32,137 nucleotides of DNA from DATAWZ01 sp036266975 (GCA_036266975.1 DATAWZ010000239.1:1-32137), one strand, 5' to 3'. Shown: positions 1 through 8,630, numbered from the stretch's first letter. Program-made: numbers and translations. The notes: generated by a model not told the origin, from the letters alone.

Positions 1-2
1 TC

Positions 3-326
3 CTTGCGCAGACCTCCGCCTCACCGGGCCTGTTCCGTCTTCGCGAGCGGCTGCTCGGGACGCTGCTCGCCGCGGGGTTCGACGAGCAGCGCGCGCTGCA
101 CGCCCTCGGCGTGCTCACGAGCTACGCGCTCGGCTTCGGCGGCCTGCGGGCCGGCGCCCCGGTCGACCTGCCCGAGCGGATGCGCGAACTCCCAAGCGCC
201 GCCTTCCCGCGGCTGCGGCAGGTCGCCGACCGCTATGACGCGCACCTCGGCGACGACGCGTTCACGTACGGCCTGGAGCTGCTGCTCCGCGGGCTCGAAG
301 GAGACCTTCACGCCCGTGAACCGTGA
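3..326 (+). CDS. TetR/AcrR-type regulator, C-terminal part (5' end outside window)
   Basis: The reading frame is open from the window edge and ends with TGA at 324-326. It encodes about 107 residues that read like the all-helical ligand-binding C-terminal domain of TetR-type repressors (TetR_C_1 style): an Arg/Leu-rich helix, then FDEQRALHALGVLTSYALGF, then a final helix with DAFTYGLELLLRGLEG. The helix-turn-helix lies upstream of the window, so DNA target and ligand cannot be inferred. The family normally acts as a dimeric ligand-released repressor. The assignment rests on the helix pattern and typical C-terminus, not on catalytic residues. Confidence 0.6.
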   Translation, partial: LAQTSASPGLFRLRERLLGTLLAAGFDEQRALHALGVLTSYALGFGGLRAGAPVDLPERMRELPSAAFPRLRQVADRYDAHLGDDAFTYGLELLLRGLEGDLHAREP

Positions 327-438
327 GCCGGCGGGCGTGCCGGTGGCCGACGCAGATCGCGTAGGACACCAAGGGATCGTGCCGACTGCTGGTCGGCCGC
401 CCCGCTCGCGTTGCCGATCGTTGATCGAGATATTGGCG

Positions 439-1065
439 ATGGCCTTCGGCGAGCTGGAACTCAGCGCCAGCCACACGATCGGCGAGTTCCTGCTGCCGGA
501 CTTGCTGTCGGAGTTCCGGCGCACGTTTGCAAACGTGCACCCCCGGCTCGAGATCATCAACTCCGCCGGCGCCATCACCGCGCTGCGCGCCGGCCGCGCC
601 CAGATCGCGTTCGTAGAGGGCTGCGACTCGCTGAGCGGCCTTGAGGCGATCGTCCTTGAGGACGACGTGCTGGAGGTCGTGGTCGCGCGGGACCATCGCT
701 GGGCGCGGCGTCGCGGCCTGGTCGCCACCGAGCTCACCCGCGAGCCGTATCTCACCCGCGAGGCTGCCTCGGGCACCCGCGCGGTCGCGTGTGCCGCGCT
801 CGCCGCCGCGGGCGTGCAGCTCACCCCGGCGCTCGAGGTCGCGAGCACTCAGAGCCTCAAGCGCTCGCTCGCGGCCGGCGGCTTCACGATCATCTCCCGC
901 CTGTCGATCCGCGAGCAGGTCAGCGCCGGCGTCCTCGCCGGGCTTCCGGTTCGCGACGTCGACCTCTCGCGCCAGCTGCAAGCCGTCCGGCGGCGGCGTC
1001 CCGCGCTGACCGGCACAGCACGGACGTTCTGGCGCTGGCTCGCCGCCCGCCCGACCACCGGGTAG
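439..1065 (+). pseudogene. LysR-type regulator lacking the helix-turn-helix domain (substrate-binding domain only)
   Basis: From the ATG at 439 the protein (208 residues) begins almost directly with the LysR substrate-binding fold: LELSASHTIGEFLLPDLLSEF, then FANVHPRLEIINSAGA, and a last part with QSLKRSLAAGGFTIISRLSI, typical of CysB/CbbR-like effector domains. Family members have about 90 N-terminal residues with a winged helix-turn-helix and linker helix. The same frame upstream of 439 is open but gives arginine/proline-rich sequence with no resemblance to that domain, so the DNA-binding part is missing. Most likely this is a 5'-truncated gene; a free-standing effector-binding protein is less likely. 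The lost part may have been replaced by the TetR-gene end that precedes it. Confidence 0.6.
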
Positions 1066-1205
1066 TCCCGGGCCGTCCCGCCACGAGGCGGCTCACCGAC
1101 GCGGTCGCCGTTGGCCGCCGAATCGGCGCGGCCGAATAGGCTGGATGCCCGTCGGTCCTTGACGGACCCGGCCCGCCCGCTCAGACCAGCCCAGGAGAGT
1201 CGCGC

Positions 1206-2084
1206 ATGCAATATCGCTCCGTGTTCCGCGCCAACCTGTTCGCCGACCAGACCATCGTCATCACCGGGGGCGGAACCGGAATCGGGCGCTGCATCGCGCA
1301 TGAGCTGGCGAGTCTCGGCGCGACCGTCACGATCCTCGGTCGTAGCACGGAGAAGTTGCAGGCCGTCAAGGCAGAGATCGAGGACCTTTACGCCGCGCGC
1401 GTGAGCACTCACTCATGCGACATCCGCGACGAGGCGACGGTCAAGGCGACGATCGCGGCGATCCTCGAGGAGCACGGGCGGATCGACGGCCTCGTCAACA
1501 ACGCCGGCGGCCAGTATCCGCAGCGAGTCAGCGACCTCTCGCTGAAGGGCTTTGAGGCGGTGATCAAGACCAACCTCACCGGCGGCTTCATCGTCAGCCA
1601 GGAGGTCTACAACCGCTGGATGGCCGATCACGGCGGCAGCATCGTCAACATGATCGCCGACATCTGGGGCGGCATGCCCACGATGGCCCACTCCGGCGCG
1701 GCGCGCGCCGGGATGCTCAACCTCACCGAGAGCATGGCGTGCGAGTGGGGACGCGCCGGCGTGCGGGTGAACGCAGTCGCGCCGGGGTGGATCGCCTCCA
1801 GCGGCTTCGACACCTACGACGAGACGATGCAGGCCTTCATCCGCGGATTGACCGGAAAGGTGCCGCTCGGACGCTTCGGCGTCGAAGCCGAGGTGTCGGG
1901 CGCGGTCGCATTCCTGCTCTCTGCCGCCGCCGGCTTCATCTCCGGTTCGTGCATCCGCGTCGACGGCGGTGTCCCGAACGCCCGCCATACCTGGGGGGCG
2001 CCGTTCGCCGATCCCGACGCCCCGCCGCGGTCCGTCCCGTTCGACGGCTTCCCACAGGCGATCGTCCCTAAGGCGCTGTCATAG
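1206..2084 (+). CDS. SDR-family oxidoreductase, trans-2-enoyl-CoA reductase (PECR)-like
   Basis: A 292-residue short-chain dehydrogenase/reductase. The Rossmann motif TGGGTGIG (residues 20-27) predicts NAD(P)H binding and NNAG is at 98-101. The usual Tyr-x-x-x-Lys site is replaced by HSGAARAG (162-169), and the usual catalytic Ser region reads IVNMIAD. This HSGAARAG pattern, followed by LNLTESMACEWGRAGVRVNAVAPG, is the one I know from peroxisomal trans-2-enoyl-CoA reductase; the related 2,4-dienoyl-CoA reductases also lack the Tyr. Reduction of enoyl-CoA with NADPH in the cytoplasm is therefore the best guess. The start is supported by AGGAGA at 1193-1198, seven bases before the ATG. It is an isolated gene, with no visible partner in beta-oxidation alongside. 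Confidence 0.8.
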   Translation: MQYRSVFRANLFADQTIVITGGGTGIGRCIAHELASLGATVTILGRSTEKLQAVKAEIEDLYAARVSTHSCDIRDEATVKATIAAILEEHGRIDGLVNNAGGQYPQRVSDLSLKGFEAVIKTNLTGGFIVSQEVYNRWMADHGGSIVNMIADIWGGMPTMAHSGAARAGMLNLTESMACEWGRAGVRVNAVAPGWIASSGFDTYDETMQAFIRGLTGKVPLGRFGVEAEVSGAVAFLLSAAAGFISGSCIRVDGGVPNARHTWGAPFADPDAPPRSVPFDGFPQAIVPKALS

Positions 2085-2657
2085 CCCAACCCGACGTCGA
2101 TAGTCCAAGCGGATCAGTGCAACCCGCCGGAGCACCCCCTCTCCCCTTTCACGCGTTACGCCAGACGACCGCCTCGCCTCTGACAGACGGCTCGATCCCA
2201 CGAGCGAGCGGGCGATCCTGGTCACTCCAAGCGTGAAGGCCACCGAGCGACAGTGAGGATCGTGCGGGCGCGGTGACGGTGCGTCAGATCGGACGCGCTG
2301 TCTGAGAGGTGCAGCGGCATCGCGACGAACACCCAGGCCGGCCAACGAGGCTGGCCCGCCCGAGCATCACGAAGCAGTGGTGCCAGAGTGGGGCGTCAAA
2401 CATCGGCGGGCACTTGGCGGCACGCACGATGCGAACGCACATCGCCCGCGCAGAGGTTCGGACAGGCTTGGTGTCAGCTCGGTGGCGCCGTCGCCGCGCG
2501 GCTCGGGCTCGCCTCCTCCCGCGCGGCAAGGCTCGGGTCCGTCCGGGGGATGTGGCGCCGCCGACCGCGTGCCGTGGTCTCTCCGCGCTTCGCCACGGTG
2601 TTGCGCGTTGCCGGCTCTCGATCGGCCGCGCGGTCGATGTAGGCGGCGATCACGAGC
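2085..2657. other. Intergenic region without a recognisable gene
   Basis: This 573-base stretch lies between the ends of two convergent genes (the SDR on plus, spoVR on minus). Base composition looks less extreme than in the neighbouring genes, and the short open frames on both strands encode arginine-rich, low-complexity sequence without recognisable motifs. A short imperfect hairpin (GGCCGGCC with GGCTGGCC, around 2336-2356) is the only structure I noticed. It could be decayed coding DNA, but nothing identifies a parent gene. Confidence 0.5.
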
Positions 2658-4100
2658 TCAGCTCGCGGGCTCCCCGGCGTGTCGCTCTGAGCGGCCGTCG
2701 GGATGACCGGTGAACCACGCCGGATCACCGGTGTCGCGCCCCTTGACGGTCCTGACCGTGCACGGCTTGCCCCACAGCCGAGCGATCTGCGTCAGCGTCC
2801 CGCGCGCGTACTCCTCGTCCAGGCCGATCTCCTCGGGGTTGTGCTCGAGCAGCAGCTCCCCGCGGCCTCGGAAGTCGGCGTCCACGATGTTGACGTGCGG
2901 AATTCCGAACGTCGAGTGCTGTGGGATGAGGATGTCGCGGATAGCGTCGGCCTCACGCGAGGACACGCGGATCTTGCGGGGGTCCCGCTTGTCGTGCTCG
3001 AACGCGTAGAGCCGCGAGAGCTCGCAGACTCTCGGCGTCAGGAACTCGCGAAGCAGGGACTCGTCGTCGTAGGTGTGCAGGATCGAGCGGACGTGCTCGA
3101 ACGGGTCGACGTGGCCCGCCCAGCTCCAGCGATCGCGTTCCTCCTCGTCGGGATCGGTGGCGATGCGCATGACCTCGCGCAGGAGGTTGATACCGAGGTT
3201 GTAGGGATTGATGCGGCCGGCGTGGGGCTGAATCACTCCGGCGTTGAGCTGCTCGTACTCCCAGTACCGATCTGCGGGCAGGAACAGGCGCTGGCAGATC
3301 TCCTGATGCGCGAGCACCGCGGCACCCTCGTTGAGGACCTTGGTGCGCATCTGCGGCAGGAAATAGCTCTGCTCGGAGCGCACGATCGACATGACGTCGC
3401 GCTGCCAGTCCTCCAGGCCGCGGGCGTGGCCCTCGATGAACGCGAGCAGATCCTCCTGCGGCTCGCGGGGAAAGCGGGTGCGCAGCGCCGCGGACGCCGT
3501 TGCGACACGTTGCCGATCGGCGGCGACCTCGTCGGGGAACAGGACGTCGTAGGGTCGGGGGCGGTGCTCGGGCTCGGACGCGGGTGCCTTGCGGATGAGC
3601 TGCGCCTGGGGTTGGTGGACACCGATCGCGTGGCAGGCGTCGAGGAAGTCTTCGACCCGGTCGCGGCCATGCGCGCCCATGTAGTCGGCGATTCGCTCGG
3701 CCGCAGACAGGACCCTCGACATGATCTCGCGGTCGACCGCGCCCAGCCACGCGTTGTTCTCGAAGACGTACCCGTGCCCGAGGCAGTGGGCGATGACGAG
3801 GGTCTGCGCGACGAGGCTGTTGCCCTCCATGAGGTAGGCGTGGACCGGTCGCGTGTTAAAGATCAGCTCGTAGATGCGGTCCCGTCCGCGCTGATAGCGC
3901 CCATACGCGTCGTCGAACTGCGCGCCCCAGCGCGAGCTGGAGTACCGGGCGGGCAGGCCGTTGGCCGCGGCGAAGTAGATCTGCTCCGGCCGGACGAGGT
4001 GGTAGATGACCTCGGGCACGTCGAACCCGAGCTCGACCGTGGCGATCTCCCGACAGCGCTCGTCGACCGCCTGCAGATCGGCCCGCGTGTAGCCGCTCAC
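2658..4100 (-). CDS. SpoVR family protein
   Basis: A 480-residue SpoVR/YcgB-type protein starting at GTG 4100. Conserved family stretches are visible: LGFDVPEVIYHLVRPEQIY near the N-terminus, then RWGAQFDDAYGRYQRG, LMEGNSLVAQTLVIAHCLGH, ENNAWLGAVDREIM, and in the middle VLAHQEICQRLFLP with NPYNLGINLLREVM. The GTG start overlaps the stop of the upstream DUF444 gene by four bases (GTGA), so the two are translationally coupled. The biochemical role is unknown; in Bacillus the founder affects spore cortex formation, and in enterobacteria the homologue travels with yeaG (prkA) and yeaH as a stress/stationary-phase set. Here it is the last gene of the same set. An open frame extends upstream of 4100, but that part is antisense-like sequence overlapping the DUF444 gene. 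Confidence 0.92.
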   Translation of the reverse strand: MSGYTRADLQAVDERCREIATVELGFDVPEVIYHLVRPEQIYFAAANGLPARYSSSRWGAQFDDAYGRYQRGRDRIYELIFNTRPVHAYLMEGNSLVAQTLVIAHCLGHGYVFENNAWLGAVDREIMSRVLSAAERIADYMGAHGRDRVEDFLDACHAIGVHQPQAQLIRKAPASEPEHRPRPYDVLFPDEVAADRQRVATASAALRTRFPREPQEDLLAFIEGHARGLEDWQRDVMSIVRSEQSYFLPQMRTKVLNEGAAVLAHQEICQRLFLPADRYWEYEQLNAGVIQPHAGRINPYNLGINLLREVMRIATDPDEEERDRWSWAGHVDPFEHVRSILHTYDDESLLREFLTPRVCELSRLYAFEHDKRDPRKIRVSSREADAIRDILIPQHSTFGIPHVNIVDADFRGRGELLLEHNPEEIGLDEEYARGTLTQIARLWGKPCTVRTVKGRDTGDPAWFTGHPDGRSERHAGEPAS

Positions 4101-5230
4101 CGGATCGCCGCCTCGACGTCGTCCTTGGCGAACAGGAGCTTGAGCGCGGGCCACAGCTCGCGGTCCTCCGCGGCGCTGGCGAACACGAACCCGTCGATAT
4201 CGGTGGCCTCTCGCTCGTAGAATCCGAAGAGCTTGTGGGAACCGCCACCGCTGCTGGGATCGACTTCCAGATAGCCGACCAACGAGCAGGTCTCGGCCAA
4301 CCCGCGGATGAGTTCGAGCGTGGCCTGATTGTCGGCGGCGAAGTTGTCGCCGTCGGAGACGTGCAGGACGTAGATGTTCCAGTCGTCGGCCGGATAGCGG
4401 TCGCGCTGCGCCTGCGCGACGGCCTCGAACGCCGAGGAGACCTTTGTGCCGCCCGACTCGACGCGGCTGAAGAACTCCTCCTCGGGGACCTCTCGGGCCT
4501 GTGTGGTGTGCGCGACGAACACGATGTCGGTCTGCTCGTAGCGGCTGCGCAGGAACTGCACGCACCAGTAGAAGAACAGCCGGGCCATTCGCTTGCGGTC
4601 GGCGTTCATCGACCCGGACACGTCCATCGCGAGGAATATGACCGCGCGAGTGCGGGGCTTGGGGGCCTCGCGATAGGACAGGTAGCGTAGGTCGGGTTTG
4701 TCGATGCCGCCCAGGGAGAGGTGGCCCCGCCTGGCGTTGCGCAGCAGGTTCTCGCGCAGAGTGGCCTTCTTGTCGAGCTGCGGGCCCTTGCGCGCAATGT
4801 CGTCGTAGACGGTCTGGCTGGCGTGCGCATCGGCGTCGGCCTTGGGCTTCAGTCGCGGCAGCTCGAGCTCGGAGAAGAGGAGCTCCTCGACGTCGTCCAT
4901 GTCGAGCCAGACCTCGTAGAGCTCTTCCCCGGGCTCGGTGCCGGCCCCGCCGGGTCCCGGTGCGTCGCCTGCCGGCCCGAGCACGTCACCCGGCTCGCCG
5001 TCTCCCTGTCCGACGCCGCGTCCCTGGCCACGGTCCAGGATGAACTGCCAGCGCTTGGTGCCCCGGACCGGGACACGGACCTTCCTCTCCGGCCCGGACG
5101 CGATGATGTCCTCCTCGCCGATGCGCTCCTTGAGCTGCTCGGTGATCTTCTTGCGCAGGCGCTCGCGGTGATGCAGGGCGTCGCGCCGGCCGGCGTCGTG
5201 CGGCAGCCCTGCCTCACCGACGACGCTCAT
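4097..5230 (-). CDS. DUF444 (YeaH/YhbH) family protein with von Willebrand A-like domain
   Basis: 377 residues, slightly shorter than Escherichia coli YeaH. The N-terminal third has the family pattern: RLRKKITEQLKERIGEEDII, then VRVPVRGTKRWQFI, followed by a Gly/Pro/Glu-rich linker. The C-terminal half is a vWA-like fold with a MIDAS motif, DVSGSMN, for a divalent metal; later come HTTQAREVPEEEFF, ESGGTKVSSAF and HVSDGDNFAADN. Sixty-one bases separate it from prkA upstream, and its end overlaps spoVR by four bases. The protein is a cytoplasmic partner of the PrkA kinase in the yeaGH system; its exact activity is not established. GGCGGGGG just upstream of the ATG at 5230 can serve as ribosome-binding site. 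Confidence 0.92.
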   Translation of the reverse strand: MSVVGEAGLPHDAGRRDALHHRERLRKKITEQLKERIGEEDIIASGPERKVRVPVRGTKRWQFILDRGQGRGVGQGDGEPGDVLGPAGDAPGPGGAGTEPGEELYEVWLDMDDVEELLFSELELPRLKPKADADAHASQTVYDDIARKGPQLDKKATLRENLLRNARRGHLSLGGIDKPDLRYLSYREAPKPRTRAVIFLAMDVSGSMNADRKRMARLFFYWCVQFLRSRYEQTDIVFVAHTTQAREVPEEEFFSRVESGGTKVSSAFEAVAQAQRDRYPADDWNIYVLHVSDGDNFAADNQATLELIRGLAETCSLVGYLEVDPSSGGGSHKLFGFYEREATDIDGFVFASAAEDRELWPALKLLFAKDDVEAAIR

Positions 5231-5291
5231 CAGACCCCCGCCGCGTGAGCGCGCGTGCCCGCGGACGCGAGCGTGGGGCCAAGGCGCGGCC

Positions 5292-7211
5292 TCACCGGTT
5301 CAGCAGATGACCGACGTAGTCGAGCAGGTCGCGCGCGGAGTGCTCGCTGTAGCCTCGCTCCTCGACCAGGATCGTGAGCACCTCGTTCAGACGCTTGGCC
5401 TGCTCCTTGTCGGGATTGTTCTTGGAGACCGTGACCTGCACGATGTCCTTGAGCTGGTCGAACAGGTACTCCTCGATCCCGGTTGCCAGGACCGTGTCGG
5501 TCTGATGGGTCAGGGGCCGCTCGCCCCGGCGCAGGGCGATTCCGATCCGCATCAACACTCCCTGGCGGAAGGTGTCCTTGGCCGAGTCGGACACCGCGGG
5601 CTTGACGCTCTCCTCGATGGCGCGCATGAGCTTCTCGTCCGGGTCCCGGTCCTCCTTGGTGATCGGGTCCTGGGTCTTGGTGCCCTGGCAGTAGGCCTCG
5701 ATGTTCGTCAGATAGTTCTCGAGCAGCCGCTGCGCGTGCTCGCCGAACGCGGGGACGAACGCCTTGCGCACCTCGTCCTTCAGGCAACGATCGATCTCCC
5801 TGCGGGCGTCGATCACGAACGCCCGCAGCTGCTCGCGGGTCTCCTTGGGCGCCTCCAACCGCTCGATGTACTCGGTCAGGGCGATCAGCGCCATGATCGG
5901 CGTCAGGTAGTTGCCCGTGCTCTGCTCCTCGCCGGCCTTGCAGGCGGCACCGGAGAGCACGTCGACGATCGCGCGAGGACCCAGGCCGGTCATGCCCTCG
6001 TGCTCGGCGGCACGTTTGATCTCCGGGATCTGAGCGAGCTTCCACTCGCCGATCTCCTCACCGTCGTAGAGCTTCATCTTCTCCACTGGACCGAGGTTCT
6101 CGTGCGCCTTCAGGCGCGAGAGGATCGAGACCATGGCGGCCGCGCGCAGGGCGTGCGGCGCGACGTGCAGACTCTCGCGCGCCCCGAGACCGGTCAGGAG
6201 CTTGCGGTAGATCCGCTCCTCATCGGAGACGCGCACGTTGTACGGAACCGCGATCGTGACCAAACGGTCCTTGAGCGCCTCGTTCTTCTGGTCCGCGACG
6301 AAGACCCTGAACTCCGCCTCGTTCGTGTGCGCCAGGATGACCGTGTCGGAGTCGATGTAGCCGAACTTGGCGACCTTGAACTGCTTTTCCTGCGCCATCG
6401 TCAGGAAGAGGTTTCGGAACTCGGCCGGGTTCTTGAAGAACTCCACGGCCTCGAACAGGCCGCGATTGGACTTCGAGAACTCGCCGGCCCAGTCGAGCGC
6501 GAGCGGATGGGAGTCCGAGCCGTGGGTCTCGATCGCCCGGAAGTCCAGGCCGCCCGTCAGCTGCTCCATGCTCATCGATTTCGGGTCGCCCGGCTCGAAG
6601 GTTCCGATGCCCATCCGCCGGGCCTCCGAGAAGTACGTCCGCTCGATCGGAAAGCTCAGGAAGTCGCCGCCGAATTCCTGCTCGAGCCGCCAACGACACA
6701 CCGGACACAGAAGGCCGTCCACCGGAACACTCGTGTGCTGGCGCGCCTGGCCACGCAGCGCCTCGGGGACGAGATGGAGCGGCTCCTCGTGCATCGGGCA
6801 CCCCTGCAGGGCGTAGATCGCGCCGGCCTCGGTCCGGCTCCAGTCCTCAAGGCCCCGCTTGAGCAGCGTGGCAATGGAGCTCTTGGCCCCCCCGGGCGGG
6901 CCCCACAGCAGCAGGATCCGACGGCGGGTCTCGTGGCCCTGCGCAGCGGTCTCGAAGTAGCGGACCACGCGGTCCAACGGCACGTCGAGCCCGAACAGCT
7001 CGCGCCCGAAGAAGTTGTAGGAGACCTCGCCCGCGTGCAGGCCGTCGGTGAAGCCAGCCGCCCTGATCATGTCGTAGATCCGCTGATGCGCACTGGCGGC
7101 GATCGTGGGCCGCTCGGCCACCCGATCGATGTACTCGTTCAGGGTGATGAGCGCGGCCTCCTCGGCCGAGCCCTGCGTCGCCGCGTCCGCCAGTGCTTGC
7201 TTGAAATCCAT
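5292..7211 (-). CDS. prkA: PrkA family serine protein kinase / AAA+ protein
   Basis: 639 residues from ATG 7211 (MDFKQAL...), the usual PrkA length. The AAA+ domain holds the Walker A motif GPPGGAKS followed by SIATLLKRGLEDWS. Other PrkA hallmarks are YNFFGRELFGLD, a Cys pair in VDGLLCPVCRWRLE, GGLDFRAIETHG, DSDTVILAHTNEAEF and, in the C-terminal kinase-like domain, YLTNIEAYCQGTK. The open frame continues 35 codons further upstream, but that part is basic and unlike the family, so ATG 7211 is chosen. It heads the minus-strand operon prkA-DUF444-spoVR. In other bacteria this operon responds to stationary phase or nutrient stress; the regulator here is unknown. The upstream region carries a 6-bp-arm palindrome at 7279-7299. 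Confidence 0.95.
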   Translation of the reverse strand: MDFKQALADAATQGSAEEAALITLNEYIDRVAERPTIAASAHQRIYDMIRAAGFTDGLHAGEVSYNFFGRELFGLDVPLDRVVRYFETAAQGHETRRRILLLWGPPGGAKSSIATLLKRGLEDWSRTEAGAIYALQGCPMHEEPLHLVPEALRGQARQHTSVPVDGLLCPVCRWRLEQEFGGDFLSFPIERTYFSEARRMGIGTFEPGDPKSMSMEQLTGGLDFRAIETHGSDSHPLALDWAGEFSKSNRGLFEAVEFFKNPAEFRNLFLTMAQEKQFKVAKFGYIDSDTVILAHTNEAEFRVFVADQKNEALKDRLVTIAVPYNVRVSDEERIYRKLLTGLGARESLHVAPHALRAAAMVSILSRLKAHENLGPVEKMKLYDGEEIGEWKLAQIPEIKRAAEHEGMTGLGPRAIVDVLSGAACKAGEEQSTGNYLTPIMALIALTEYIERLEAPKETREQLRAFVIDARREIDRCLKDEVRKAFVPAFGEHAQRLLENYLTNIEAYCQGTKTQDPITKEDRDPDEKLMRAIEESVKPAVSDSAKDTFRQGVLMRIGIALRRGERPLTHQTDTVLATGIEEYLFDQLKDIVQVTVSKNNPDKEQAKRLNEVLTILVEERGYSEHSARDLLDYVGHLLNR

Positions 7212-7675
7212 CGCCTGCCTTCGTCGACTCCGTCGACACAGTCGTGTCCTCCCTACAGAGTTGAGGACTTCGCGCCGTCGGACATTGGCCGGCTGTCCGA
7301 ACCGGAGCACGATCACTCGGCCCTGTGCACAGCGAGGATGTCCGGCCGCGGACGTGGGCCGTGAAGCAGGCGGCCCGGGTTCCTCACAATCGGTGGCCCC
7401 GGCCCGGTGGCGGCATCTGCGGCCACGCGGGCCACGCCTCGTGGATGCTGCGTCGTGAAGATGACGCTACGGCTCGCGGATCGCGGACCGTGCGACGAAC
7501 AGCGTCAGGTCCGTCCAGTCTGCCTGCGCGGGTCGTGCGTGTAGCTCGCGTGGGACACACCGATCGCACCCAGCTGCGCACGCTCGTCGAGCCGGGGGGC
7601 TGGTCACAACAAAGTCACGCAGCGCCGATCGCGGGCTCGCAGGAGCCCAGCGTGGACCCTCCCCATACGCGAAGA
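7212..7675. other. Intergenic region between prkA and the tRNA terminator
   Basis: About 460 bases upstream of the minus-strand prkA operon. Apart from the palindrome at 7279-7299 I see no gene: the open frames on either strand have no family resemblance and one runs through the tRNA and its terminator. It presumably holds the prkA promoter. Confidence 0.5.
7279..7299. promoter_or_regulatory. Inverted repeat upstream of prkA (possible operator)
   Basis: CGGACA-N9-TGTCCG, with a GGCC core in the spacer, lies 68-88 bases upstream of the prkA start. Position and symmetry suit a dimeric regulator site, but I recognise no regulator consensus and cannot place a convincing promoter. Two GTCGAC palindromes separated by three bases also occur between it and the start codon. 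Confidence 0.25.
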
Positions 7676-7696
7676 AACCCCCGCCAAGCGGGGGTT
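7676..7696 (-). terminator. Rho-independent terminator of the tRNA-Arg gene
   Basis: A perfect 9-bp stem (AACCCCCGC / GCGGGGGTT) with a three-base loop. Read on the minus strand it is followed by a TTTCTTC tract and begins 23 bases after the tRNA 3' end, the classic layout for a terminator of the tRNA transcript. Confidence 0.8.
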
Positions 7697-7719
7697 CCTC
7701 ACAAACAATCACGAGCGAG

Positions 7720-7793
7720 CGCCCCCGGCAGGACTCGAACCTGCGACCCTCGGATTAGAAGTCCGACGCTCTATCCAACTGAGCTACGGGGGC
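7720..7793 (-). tRNA. tRNA-Arg (anticodon UCU)
   Basis: A 74-nt cloverleaf on the minus strand: acceptor stem GCCCCCG / CGGGGGC, D arm GCTC-AGTTGGATA-GAGC, anticodon stem TCGGA / TCCGA around loop CTTCTAA (anticodon TCT), five-base variable region, and T arm GCAGG-TTCGAGT-CCTGC. The discriminator base is G and the CCA tail is not encoded. It reads AGA arginine codons, rare in such a GC-rich genome. A terminator follows at 7676-7696. tRNA 3' ends are common integration sites, but no integrase or repeated 3' end is seen here. Confidence 0.97.
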
Positions 7794-7808
7794 AATACGG
7801 CACGGACG

Positions 7809-8630
7809 CTACCGCGCTGGCCGCCAGCGCCGGTGCTCGGCGGCGGGCTCGCCGGGGAGCGCCAAGCGCCGCTCGAGCCGGTCGACGAGCCCGCCGAGGC
7901 GCAGCTCGAGCACGTTGCGCGCGGCCAGCTCGCCCTCCAGGTCCTCGCGCGCGCCCGCGGGAAGCCCCTCCGCCGCGCGCCCGAGCTCGGCGCGCACGCG
8001 TTCCTGCCCGCGCGCCAGGTCGTCCTGAAGCTCCTCCACGGTCGCGACGATGCGCTGCATCGCCGCCAGCGAGTCGCCCCGGTCGCGGTGCTCGATCTCG
8101 GCCTCGCGGACCCGCAGCTCGAGCCGCCCGCGCTCGGCGCGAAGCTCGGCGGCCAACTCGGCCAGCGCCACGGGAAGCACGGCAACGACCGGCTCCGGCA
8201 CCGGTGGCGAGATCCGCGTCACTCGCAACGGGGCATCGTCGAGGTCGCCGGTCACCGCTTCTCGCCGCTCCTGAAGGCGACCAGGCGGTTCGACCCCCTC
8301 CAGCTCGCCCTCGGCCGCGCGCAGCCGGCGCTCGAGTTCGTCCAGGGCCCGGCGGTCGCGCTCGGCGGCCTCCCGGGACTCGCTCAGCATCGCCTCCAGC
8401 TCGGCCGACAGGCTCACCGGCGGCGGCTCGACCCGCCGCAGCAGCAGCCGCTGCTCGGCCTGCTCCAACCGCCGCATCACCTCGTCGACATCGACCGGCG
8501 GCGCCTCGCCCTCGGCGGACGTCGACTCGTGGGGAGGGACGTCGCTCAACGGAACGGGGCTCCTCGGCTCGAAATGCGCACTTACCAGCGAAACGATGGC
8601 GGCGCGCCCGGACGGACCGGCGCGCGCCAC
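7809..8630 (-). CDS. Hypothetical coiled-coil protein
   Basis: 273 residues, unrecognised family. The N-terminal 50 residues are Pro/Ser/Glu-rich; then come long Leu/Glu/Arg heptad-like helices (for example VMRRLEQAEQRLLLRR, ERDRRALDELERRLRAAEGE, and in the C-terminal half IVATVEELQDDLARGQERV), predicting a cytoplasmic coiled coil. There is no signal peptide or clear membrane segment. The GTG at 8630 has GAGGG six bases upstream; an alternative TTG at 8549 has AGGAG ten bases upstream and would remove a poorly structured N-terminus. It is divergent from the dsbA-like gene and ends next to the tRNA. No function can be assigned. Confidence 0.6.
   Translation of the reverse strand: MARAGPSGRAAIVSLVSAHFEPRSPVPLSDVPPHESTSAEGEAPPVDVDEVMRRLEQAEQRLLLRRVEPPPVSLSAELEAMLSESREAAERDRRALDELERRLRAAEGELEGVEPPGRLQERREAVTGDLDDAPLRVTRISPPVPEPVVAVLPVALAELAAELRAERGRLELRVREAEIEHRDRGDSLAAMQRIVATVEELQDDLARGQERVRAELGRAAEGLPAGAREDLEGELAARNVLELRLGGLVDRLERRLALPGEPAAEHRRWRPAR

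Noticed and set aside
3..326. The partial TetR gene as regulator of the 29026-29045 operator
   Set aside because: It lies about 29 kb away and its DNA-binding domain is outside the window; nothing links the two.
2309..2713. Candidate genes in the 2085-2657 gap
   Set aside because: Overlapping open frames on both strands, arginine-rich, no motif, no codon-bias support for any one frame.
4101..4565. 155-codon upstream extension of spoVR
   Set aside because: It overlaps the DUF444 gene in another frame and has no SpoVR similarity; the GTGA overlap at 4097-4100 defines the start.
5307..7364. Long plus-strand open frame (685 codons) opposite prkA
   Set aside because: It is the antisense shadow of prkA in GC-rich DNA; the translation is low-complexity and matches no family, while the minus strand encodes full PrkA motifs.
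7720..7793. tRNA-Arg as attachment site of an integrated element
   Set aside because: No integrase, no repeated tRNA 3' end and no change in composition on either side.
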